Positions 45,036-52,328 of a stretch of 64,000 bases of DNA are shown here, one piece after another. Source of the stretch: Candidatus Hodarchaeota archaeon (GTDB lineage: Archaea; Asgardarchaeota; Heimdallarchaeia; Hodarchaeales; Hodarchaeaceae); NCBI GenBank assembly GCA_016839815.1, contig JAEOTM010000032.1, positions 1-64,000 of the forward strand, given 5' to 3'. How positions within the stretch are numbered: the first letter of the stretch is position 1; every line of letters begins with the position of its first letter. The notes under the pieces are model-generated. The model saw only the letters and a list, made by a program, of their open reading frames with translations, made no database searches and was not told the origin of the DNA. The position numbers were made by a program, and so were the translations under genes.

Positions 45036-46761
45036 ACAAGAATCGTGTGTGTCCACTGTGAATCAAAAAAACGTAATCCTTGTCAAACTGGGAGGAAGTC
45101 TAATAACCTATAAACAGGATGAGAATCGAATTAAAGAGTACATATTAGCTATTGAACAATTTCGCTGCGGTACGGCTTCATTAGAAGAATTAACTTCAAC
45201 AATATCCAACCTTCTAAATACAAGTACACTTAAAGAAATATTTAGAACCCTCAACATCTATATACAGAGTAATCCCTCCTCGAAAGTTATCGTTATACAT
45301 GGAGCTGGATCAATAGGCCATTCTCTTGTTTTACATCTCTTAAAGACTGAAACTGACCTAGAATTTGTCTATCCTCTAATCAAACTTGCTGTCTCCATTC
45401 AGAACCACTTAATTACTGGAATCGGTATACAACTAGGTCTAAATGCTATTTCACTCTCATCTCATCAGCTTATGCTTGGATATCCTACTGATAAAACATC
45501 TTCTCCTCGTATCGATGCAACTGATTTATCAACTTTGGAAACACTGATTCTGAACACTGACTCTGTTCCTATTTTCTTCGGGGATGTTGGACTTACCCAA
45601 AAATCACATGTGGATTTACCTGGTGAATGGAAAGTCTTTTCGGGTGATTTAATACCAACTGCACTTGTTCGGAGTTTTAAAACCTTACAAATTGATAAAG
45701 CAATCTTTCTAACTCAAGTACCAGGAAAAATGACTGGAATTTATTCAAAAGATCCTGATCTAGCTGATGCACAATTTATTAGACGCATCGAAGTTGGATC
45801 AAAAGCCAATCGGTATTATAATGTAGAGAATTCACAAATTCATTTTCACAAAGATGCTACTCAGTCAAAATATGATGTAACTGATGCAATGGAAGGAAAA
45901 TTAAGGAATTTGATTGATTTAGCGCATCAGAATGTTACTAGCTGGGTAATTGGATTTGAGGAGTTTGATAAAGCCCTACGGGGAGAACTCGTCGGAACAA
46001 GAGTTCTTCCAGAAAAAGATCTCAATATCAAGGCTGTTTTTCTAGGTAGAGGAGATGCATTTAGTTCAGGTGGATTTAAAAGTGCCTCTATTTTACTAGA
46101 ATTTCAAAATAAAACTATTTTGTTAGATTGTGGTCCTCATACACTGCAAGCTTTGAAAGCTTCTGGAAGAAAATCAACAGAAATTGATTGGATATTAATT
46201 TCGCACTTCCACGGAGACCATTTTGGAGGTATTCCATATTTTCTCTTAGAATCAACATTTCAACACCAGAGAAACAAGCCATTGACGATTATTGGCCCTC
46301 CAGGAATCGAAAAGGTTGTGAACGACCTTTTTACATCATTGTATAAGCGTGAATCATCAAAAACACGCCCATTTCCCATTAAATATAGGGAAATTACACC
46401 TGCTAAACCTTATGACGAAAATGAAATTATAATAACAGCGTATCAAATGAATCATACTCCCGAGGCACAAGGTTATAGAATAAAAAGTAATTCGAGTTTT
46501 ATTGCTTATACCGGGGATACTGGATGGACTGAAAACTTGATTCCTCTAATTTCTGATGCACAACTCGCAATTCTTGAGTGTAATTTCTACCAGAGTCAAT
46601 TTGAAACCCATTTGAATTGGCAGGAAATTCTGAATGTGTATCATCTTGCTGAAAAAACTGCAATAATACACCTTGGTGCAGAGATGGTTGCAGAAATTGA
46701 TAACCTAGTTGGTAAAAAGAATCTTTATATTCCCTTAGAAGGTCAAACTATCAGAATCTAG
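45028..46761 (+). CDS. Isopentenyl phosphate kinase fused to a metallo-beta-lactamase domain
   Basis: 577 residues. Residues 12-~315 form an amino-acid-kinase fold: VILVKLGGSLIT, HGAGSIGHSLV (with the IPK histidine), VFSGDLIP, DVTDAMEGK, and the IPK-like end KALRGELVGT. IPK makes isopentenyl diphosphate in the archaeal mevalonate route to isoprenoid lipids. Residues ~325-577 form a metallo-beta-lactamase domain with SHFHGDHFGG (about 390), YTGDTGW and late His residues, close to RNase Z-like hydrolases. ATG overlaps the M42 stop by eight bases; GTG 45058 would drop ten residues. Confidence 0.85.
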   Translation: MCKQESCVSTVNQKNVILVKLGGSLITYKQDENRIKEYILAIEQFRCGTASLEELTSTISNLLNTSTLKEIFRTLNIYIQSNPSSKVIVIHGAGSIGHSLVLHLLKTETDLEFVYPLIKLAVSIQNHLITGIGIQLGLNAISLSSHQLMLGYPTDKTSSPRIDATDLSTLETLILNTDSVPIFFGDVGLTQKSHVDLPGEWKVFSGDLIPTALVRSFKTLQIDKAIFLTQVPGKMTGIYSKDPDLADAQFIRRIEVGSKANRYYNVENSQIHFHKDATQSKYDVTDAMEGKLRNLIDLAHQNVTSWVIGFEEFDKALRGELVGTRVLPEKDLNIKAVFLGRGDAFSSGGFKSASILLEFQNKTILLDCGPHTLQALKASGRKSTEIDWILISHFHGDHFGGIPYFLLESTFQHQRNKPLTIIGPPGIEKVVNDLFTSLYKRESSKTRPFPIKYREITPAKPYDENEIIITAYQMNHTPEAQGYRIKSNSSFIAYTGDTGWTENLIPLISDAQLAILECNFYQSQFETHLNWQEILNVYHLAEKTAIIHLGAEMVAEIDNLVGKKNLYIPLEGQTIRI

Positions 46762-46775
46762 AGCGTTACCTATTG

Positions 46776-47015
46776 TTACTTGAGAGTTTCCAAACGCCAA
46801 ACGATATTTTTCCTTTTACCAATTCCCATCGACTCAACACGATAAGAGATTTTTCCTTCCATTCTCATTTGTGTTAGAACCATAGGAATTCGATCCGCGC
46901 AGTCTTGATTGAACATACTAACACGATCAACTATTTCTTTTGTACTTGCTTCATGGAGTTCTCGTAAAACAACTTCTATCCATTTTTCTGTCCCAGAAGT
47001 ATCCGAGTTGTCCAT
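46776..47015 (-). CDS. Small winged-helix protein
   Basis: 79 residues. The segment VVLRELHEASTKEIVDRV...IPMVLTQMRMEGKISYRVES has the pattern of a winged-helix DNA-binding domain (helix-turn-helix then a beta wing with a basic GIGKRKNIVWRL). It may be a small transcription regulator. It diverges from the Rab-like GTPase gene across 290 bases. Confidence 0.6.
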   Translation of the reverse strand: MDNSDTSGTEKWIEVVLRELHEASTKEIVDRVSMFNQDCADRIPMVLTQMRMEGKISYRVESMGIGKRKNIVWRLETLK

Positions 47016-47170
47016 TCTATATAAGTCTCCACTTTCTCCTTATTCAAAAGTAAATATGTTTCTAATCAGTGGTGTTATTCTTACCAGTCAGTAACTCGAA
47101 ATTGTCTTTATTTCAGTTACCTTTAATTTGAAATAATTTATCAGATTGATTGTATATTATCACACTAACC

Positions 47171-47183
47171 ATGATATTATCAT
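47171..47183. promoter_or_regulatory. Palindrome, possible operator
   Basis: ATGATA-T-TATCAT is a perfect 13-base palindrome in the divergent region between the winged-helix gene and the GTPase gene. It could bind a dimeric regulator, perhaps the adjacent winged-helix protein. Chance palindromes are common in AT-rich DNA. Confidence 0.25.
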
Positions 47184-47306
47184 AGTAAGTATTACATTAG
47201 AAAATAATGAAGAGGGGAAAAAGTAGCTTAATACCGCTTTAGCTCCGTACAAACAAATCAAAATGCATCTAAATCAGTAAAAGGATTATTATCAGGAAGG
47301 AAAGTT

Positions 47307-47867
47307 ATGACAAGCAAAGAAATCAAGCATGTATTAAAAATACTGCTCCTTGGGGATGGAGCCGTCGGAAAAACTTCATTAATTCTAAGATTCATTGAAA
47401 ATAAGTTTAAAGATGAATATTCTGTAAGTTTGGGAGTGGATTTTCTCACCAAAACCATTAATTTCATTGATGAAGATGATATTAAGCGAGTGGTATCCTT
47501 ACAAGTGTGGGATATAGCAGGTCAAGCGAGACATGTGTCTTACTCACACCTCTACCTCAAAGGTGCATTAGGAGCGTTTTATGTATTTGATTTAACCAGA
47601 AAAGACACTTTGGCGCAGATTCAGAATCGCTGGCAACTCCAAGCTCTCAAGGCATCACCTAATCACATTGGTATTCTTATTGGAAATAAAGCGGATTTAA
47701 CTAAAGAGAGAGCGGTTCCTGAATCGCAATTGAAGCAGATTATTGATAGTATGCATGTTCTTGAATTTATAGAAACGTCTGCAAAGACAGGTAGAAATGT
47801 TAACAAGGCTTTTCAAAAATTAACCACAGAAATCCTGCGTGTGAAACCAAAAAAATTCCTGAAGTGA
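47307..47867 (+). CDS. Rab-like small GTPase
   Basis: 186 residues with a complete G-domain: P-loop GDGAVGKTS (about 16-24), switch I region YSVSLGVDF, G3 WDIAGQ (about 72-77), G4 GNKADL and G5 ETSAKTG. The glutamine of WDIAGQ implies normal hydrolysis. The basic C-terminus (KPKKFLK) has no prenylation cysteine. The next gene starts four bases later with its ribosome site overlapping this stop, so the longin/roadblock protein is very probably its partner. Confidence 0.93.
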   Translation: MTSKEIKHVLKILLLGDGAVGKTSLILRFIENKFKDEYSVSLGVDFLTKTINFIDEDDIKRVVSLQVWDIAGQARHVSYSHLYLKGALGAFYVFDLTRKDTLAQIQNRWQLQALKASPNHIGILIGNKADLTKERAVPESQLKQIIDSMHVLEFIETSAKTGRNVNKAFQKLTTEILRVKPKKFLK

Positions 47868-47871
47868 GCTC

Positions 47872-48642
47872 ATGTCCCCTTTAACCGAATTTAAAGCCGT
47901 GAAAGCATTTTTCATCTTTGAAAAAGATCAAGGCACTACATTATTCACCCGATCCTATGAACGGAGTTCAACTGCACCCGATGCTCATCTTGTTGTCGCA
48001 TTCTTAACAGCTATGTTTTCTTTTGCAAAAACAACATCACTTAGTGACTTAAGAGTTGTGGATATGACCGATATTCGATTCTCATTTATTGAAAAAAATA
48101 GATTAATCTTCGCAGTTCTAGTCTCCCCTCTTGTTTCACCTCTAGATATTCAGTTCAAGCTATCCACTATAGCGAGCTTGTTTTTCTCGGATTATGGAAA
48201 TGAGCTAGATTCAATTGATATTGTTGACACAGAAATGTTTGATGATTTCAATGACTCAGTTGATGAGATTTTTGGTGGAGAGACACGCCAAATGCTTAAA
48301 TCATCGAAAAATGCAGCTCTATTCTACTTGAAGAAATTAGTATCCAAAGAAGAGACAGGAGCTCGAGGTGCGATGATTTTATCTTTTACAGGTGATATTC
48401 TCCTTGAATATAAAATGGATCAGCCCCGAATGGCTGCTGCTATTCGTATTTTGAACGTAGGAACCTATATGACCAATCTTCGATACTTAGTTGTTGCTTC
48501 TGAGTCAACTCACCTTGTTGCATATAAAATCAGTGAGGGATTACTACTTGCAGTTGATGGCCACCCATCATACGGTCTTGAGGATCTAGTAGTGAATGTT
48601 TCCGAAACGGTGAAGCAAATAAAGGAAATTATTCCCCATTAA
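47872..48642 (+). CDS. Longin plus roadblock-like regulator of the adjacent GTPase
   Basis: 256 residues in two domains. The N-terminal part (AVKAFFIFEKDQGTTLFTRSY...FLTAMFSFAKTTSL, about 8-125) is longin-like. The C-terminal part (GARGAMILSFTGDILLEYKM...YLVVASESTHLVAYKISEGLLLAVDG, about 140-250) resembles roadblock/LC7. It is coupled to the Rab-like GTPase gene (AAGTGAGCTCATG). Such domains act as exchange factors, activators or GTPase platforms (MglB, Mon1-Ccz1, Ragulator) in other systems. The role here is inferred from context. Its 3' end was copied downstream (see 49540-49617). Confidence 0.78.
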   Translation: MSPLTEFKAVKAFFIFEKDQGTTLFTRSYERSSTAPDAHLVVAFLTAMFSFAKTTSLSDLRVVDMTDIRFSFIEKNRLIFAVLVSPLVSPLDIQFKLSTIASLFFSDYGNELDSIDIVDTEMFDDFNDSVDEIFGGETRQMLKSSKNAALFYLKKLVSKEETGARGAMILSFTGDILLEYKMDQPRMAAAIRILNVGTYMTNLRYLVVASESTHLVAYKISEGLLLAVDGHPSYGLEDLVVNVSETVKQIKEIIPH

Positions 48643-48761
48643 CTGGTTTACGGTCAGTTTTAAAATGTTCTCATGTGGAAAGCTTTTTTATCTGGAAAGA
48701 TCCAACAAAAGCAATTTATTTCGACTTCATAGATTTATTGTTTAATTAAGGAGGAAATTTA

Positions 48762-49502
48762 ATGAAGAAAAAATTGCTTAACTTTTTACTGGTTTTTCTT
48801 GTCTTATTGACATTCAGCAACATGGAAATTGTTGCTGCACCTGAAACAACTATGGTTGCAACAACAGTCATAGATGAACCGATCCCAGGGATGGATCCCA
48901 ATCTTGAATGGAAAGTGTCTGTAGGTGATGTGAAGACCTTTACCTACACAAAAACCTATGATCTATACGATTTCGACGAGGACGGGAATCCAAATACTCA
49001 GAGAATGTACGTTGAAACAGAAAATGGAACTGAAATAGAAATAACAATTAAAGCTGGTTCAACACTCTCCTGTGAAATATTAGCTTTGGATGACTACGCA
49101 ACCATTCAGATCACAATTAATGGAGTAAAACTAGATCCCTCGGAAGGTGGAGGGGGTGGCATAGTGATGAAAACCACTGATAATAAAACTTATTGGGAGA
49201 CATATGCTAGTCAGGCATCGAATGAATACCAAAATGTTTCGGTAGAAGGTAATTTTGTGGTTTATAGTTCAGTTGAAGAATGGTCTGACGGAACTTACGA
49301 ATACAGATCTAAATTCAACTGGAGAACTGGGTGGCTTGAATCTATATATAACAAAGAAACAAATAGCACACATCTACTTAGAGAAATGGAAATATCCTCG
49401 GGAGGATATCCTGGCCTAACTCCAGGTTTTGAAATTTCCCCCCTGTATGCCTTTCTAATTATATTACCTGCCTATTCCTTAAGAAAACGAAAAAGGAAAT
49501 AA
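48762..49502 (+). CDS. Secreted surface protein, tandem copy 1
   Basis: 246 residues. AAGGAGG lies seven bases before ATG, an excellent ribosome site. Signal peptide (about 1-28), then a beta-rich domain with LEWKVSVGDVKTFTYTKTYDL and an acidic DFDEDGNPN loop that may bind calcium, a Gly run, and a W(R)TGWLES block. The C-terminus reads PGFE followed by a hydrophobic helix and RKRKRK, like archaeal CTERM sorting signals cut by archaeosortase. It has several NxS/T glycosylation sites. The function is unknown; it is probably surface-attached. Confidence 0.8.
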   Translation: MKKKLLNFLLVFLVLLTFSNMEIVAAPETTMVATTVIDEPIPGMDPNLEWKVSVGDVKTFTYTKTYDLYDFDEDGNPNTQRMYVETENGTEIEITIKAGSTLSCEILALDDYATIQITINGVKLDPSEGGGGGIVMKTTDNKTYWETYASQASNEYQNVSVEGNFVVYSSVEEWSDGTYEYRSKFNWRTGWLESIYNKETNSTHLLREMEISSGGYPGLTPGFEISPLYAFLIILPAYSLRKRKRK

Positions 49503-49539
49503 TCTCTCCATAATATGAAAAAGTAAACAAAATTCTCAA

Positions 49540-49617
49540 CCTTCATACGGTCTTGAGGATCTTGTAGAAAATGCTTCCGAAACAACGAAGCAAATAAAGG
49601 AAATCATACCCCATTAA
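49540..49617 (+). pseudogene. Copied 3' scrap of the longin/roadblock gene
   Basis: Reads PSYGLEDLVENASETTKQIKEIIPH then TAA, nearly the last 25 residues of the gene at 47872-48642 (PSYGLEDLVVNVSETVKQIKEIIPH). It has no start and is a leftover of the tandem duplication. The frame is intact, so it is the boundary mark of the event. Confidence 0.85.
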
Positions 49618-49735
49618 TTAGTATGCATTCAATTTTGATGAGTTCACCTGTGGAAAGTTTTTTTTAGCTAAGAAGTCCTATCGAAACCGATTCATTTGCC
49701 TTCGTAATTTAATTAGTTATGTAGGAGGATTTGTA

Positions 49736-50473
49736 ATGAAAAAGACAATTATTTACACCTCATTATTTATTTTAGTCTTATTGAAATTAAGTACCATTAA
49801 TCTTGCAGTTGCATCGGTAGAAATAACTGATCAGTCTATTTTTGAGCCAAATCTGGAATGGAAAGTATCCGTAGGTGATGTAAAACAATTTACATACAGA
49901 AAAGTCTATGACTTGTATGACAGTGACGAAGATGGGAATCCAAATACCCAGAGGATGTATGCTGAGCTTGAAAACGGAACTGAAACTGAAATCACCATAA
50001 CTTCTGGATCAACCCTATCTTGTGAAATCTTAGCATTGGATGAGTATGCAACAATACAGATCACAATCAACGGAATTGAGTTGGATCCCCAAGAAGGAGG
50101 TGGGGGTGTACTGATGAAAACTACTGATAATAAAACCTACTGGGAGGAAATTGCTAGCCAAATCTCTGATGAACACCAAAATGTTTCTGTAGAAGGAAAT
50201 CTATTGGTTCACCGATCAAAAGACAGTTGGTCTGACAAGACTTTTGTAGGGATTACGAAAACGAATTGGAAAACTGGTTGGCTTGAATATGTGTACAGTA
50301 AGGAAACAAATAGCACACATATTCTTAGAGAAATGGAAATAACCACAGGAGGAACCCCAGGACTTATTCCAGGATTCGAAATTGCACCCCTCTATGTTCC
50401 ATTAATAGTATTGGCTACTTTATTTTTGAGAAAACGGAATAGGAAAGACTTCACATGTAATATGAAAAAGTAA
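49736..50473 (+). CDS. Secreted surface protein, tandem copy 2
   Basis: 245 residues, clearly a paralogue of the gene 974 bases upstream. AGGAGG lies seven bases before ATG. It shares LEWKVSVGDVKQFTY, the acidic loop DSDEDGNPN, KTTDNKTYWE, W(K)TGWLE and the ending PGFE plus helix plus RKRNRK. The reading frame runs eight residues further than copy 1 (DFTCNMKK) because the old stop was lost. The tail then reads through sequence that is non-coding after copy 1. Function unknown; probably surface-exposed. Confidence 0.8.
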   Translation: MKKTIIYTSLFILVLLKLSTINLAVASVEITDQSIFEPNLEWKVSVGDVKQFTYRKVYDLYDSDEDGNPNTQRMYAELENGTETEITITSGSTLSCEILALDEYATIQITINGIELDPQEGGGGVLMKTTDNKTYWEEIASQISDEHQNVSVEGNLLVHRSKDSWSDKTFVGITKTNWKTGWLEYVYSKETNSTHILREMEITTGGTPGLIPGFEIAPLYVPLIVLATLFLRKRNRKDFTCNMKK

Positions 50474-50573
50474 ACAAAACCCTCAAGAAATCGGATCAAT
50501 AGTCATTTATTTGAAGTAAACTCAGAGTTCTTAGTTAAATATTAAGATTAATTTATTTAATGAGTGTATTCAG

Positions 50574-51050
50574 ATGTCAAACGCGTCATTTTTTCTACAA
50601 CCTCCATTTAGCGAATTTCCCTTCAAAACTTTCCCCCAAGTAATAGACAAATTAGAATATCTTGGTCGAGATGAGGAGCAGACACCTTATGAAATTTCTC
50701 CAGGTACTGACCTTTGTATCAGTGATACTTATTATTCCTTGGGCTTTTTAACTTATTTACATTCCTATGGGAAAGTAGTCTCCAAAAATGGGGAATGGTT
50801 TCTAGGTCCCAAGGGAAATCCTGACTCTGATAAACCGTATAGGTTCGCTCTCATATCTGATGCCGCGCTAATTCTTGAACAACTATTTGAAGGTTCCAAA
50901 AATGTACAAGAACTTGATAAAAAGTTATCTGATCTTTCTTCTGAAGAAATAACCACCTATCTTAGCATTCTTTCCTTAATTACTCAGAAAGGGAAAGTGA
51001 CTCAAGAGGCAAAGGGATGGGATGCATCTTATGTGCTTAAAGATTGGTAG
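50574..51050 (+). CDS. Winged-helix-like protein of unknown function
   Basis: 158 residues, family not recognised. The first half (PFSEFPFKTFPQVIDKLEYLGRDEE...LGFLTYLHSYGKVVSKNGEWFLGPKG) and second half (AALILEQLFEGSKNVQELDKKLSDLSSEEITTYLSILSLITQKGKV) each read like small winged-helix units. It has no membrane segment. It could be a regulator or a small adaptor. It is followed by the M42 gene on the same strand. Confidence 0.6.
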   Translation: MSNASFFLQPPFSEFPFKTFPQVIDKLEYLGRDEEQTPYEISPGTDLCISDTYYSLGFLTYLHSYGKVVSKNGEWFLGPKGNPDSDKPYRFALISDAALILEQLFEGSKNVQELDKKLSDLSSEEITTYLSILSLITQKGKVTQEAKGWDASYVLKDW

Positions 51051-51157
51051 GTTTTCCTAGCAATATTTACAAGAAACATAATTTAGCTGTTTCTACGAAT
51101 ACCTACTCCTTCTACTTGGAACAAATTCATGTCCGATAGTCGAAATGAGGCGTTAGC

Positions 51158-52225
51158 ATGGCTAATTATGATTTAGAAAAAATAAAAAAGACCCAACGTG
51201 AATTATCCGAACTGATTGGCGTTTCAGGATTCGAGGCACCTGTAGTAAACTATGTAAAAGCTGAAATAGAGAAATTTGTTGATAAAGTATGGGTTGATCC
51301 TTTAGGATCATTACTAGCAATAAAAAAAGGAGAAAACCCTTCAGAGAAGCTTCTTCTTGATGCCCATGTTGATGAAATCGGTTTTATGATCAATTACATA
51401 GATCCCAAGGGATTCTTACGCTTTGTGCCAATCGGTGGATGGGATAATCGCATTTTACTTGGTCAATCCGTTAAAATAATTGGGAAAGATAATAAAATTT
51501 ATGACGGAATAACAGGATCTAAACCCCCACATTTAACAACGCAAAAAGAACGTCAAACAGCAGTTAAAGTTTCGGATATGTATATTGATACTGGAATGTC
51601 ATCCGAACAGATTATTGAAGCAGGGATTCATATCGGCTCTGTAGGAACATTATATGATCCATTTGTAGAATTTCCGAACGGTATGATCAGAGGTAAAGCC
51701 TTTGATGATAGAACTGGTGTAAATGTATTAATCCAAATAATTCGGGAGTTTTCACAAACTAGCCACATCGATGATCTTTTCTTCAGTTTTACAATGGGAG
51801 AAGAAGTAGGAGGAAGAGGAGCTGGTCCAGCTGCTTTTTCTCTTGATCCAACAATGGCTGTAGCCATTGAAAATACAACAGCTGCCGATGTTCCAGGAAT
51901 TCGCGATTCAGAGTGCCCAGCATACATTGGTCGAGGCCCCGCAATCTCTGTTGCAGATCGGTCAATGATCGCTCATCCTAGGGTAAATGAACGGTTAATT
52001 CAAAATGCAGAGTATGAAAATATCCCGTATCACATGAAAAAGCCCATTTTTGGCGGTACAAATGCCGGTATCATTCATAAATCACGAGCAGGAATTCCTT
52101 CCTCGGTTGTTTCTGTCCCATGTCGATACATTCACTCACCAACTTCCTTATTATCTTTGAAAGACATTTATCATACAGTACAATTAATTTCGGCATTTAT
52201 TAGAAACCCTAGCCTAGCTAGATAA
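51158..52225 (+). CDS. M42-family aminopeptidase
   Basis: 355 residues with all family landmarks: DAHVDEIGFM (about 69), GKAFDDRTG (about 181), TMGEEVGGRGA with the catalytic and metal glutamates (about 215), and VSVPCRYIHSP (about 325). The usual aspartate in the A.D.T. segment is glutamate here (VAIENTTAAD). TET-type assembly and peptide trimming downstream of the proteasome are expected. A second M42 enzyme lies at 43971-45035. Confidence 0.88.
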   Translation: MANYDLEKIKKTQRELSELIGVSGFEAPVVNYVKAEIEKFVDKVWVDPLGSLLAIKKGENPSEKLLLDAHVDEIGFMINYIDPKGFLRFVPIGGWDNRILLGQSVKIIGKDNKIYDGITGSKPPHLTTQKERQTAVKVSDMYIDTGMSSEQIIEAGIHIGSVGTLYDPFVEFPNGMIRGKAFDDRTGVNVLIQIIREFSQTSHIDDLFFSFTMGEEVGGRGAGPAAFSLDPTMAVAIENTTAADVPGIRDSECPAYIGRGPAISVADRSMIAHPRVNERLIQNAEYENIPYHMKKPIFGGTNAGIIHKSRAGIPSSVVSVPCRYIHSPTSLLSLKDIYHTVQLISAFIRNPSLAR

Positions 52226-52328
52226 ACAGATTAAGTTGATTAAAGGCATTAGCGAGAGTTTAATAAGATGCATAGGATCATAAATAGAAGAATCCAAGTA
52301 ATTTGGCAGTGAAAGGAGACTAAGGAGA

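Larger units (their letters stand above)
48565..50485 (+). repeat. Tandem duplication of a ~975-bp unit
   Basis: The unit carries the 3' end of the longin/roadblock gene, an intergenic stretch and one secreted-protein gene. TACGGTCTTG occurs at 48571 and 49546 (offset 975), the genes start at 48762 and 49736 (offset 974), and both copies end with AATATGAAAAAGTAAACAAAA. The copies have diverged clearly, so the event is old. Confidence 0.8.
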
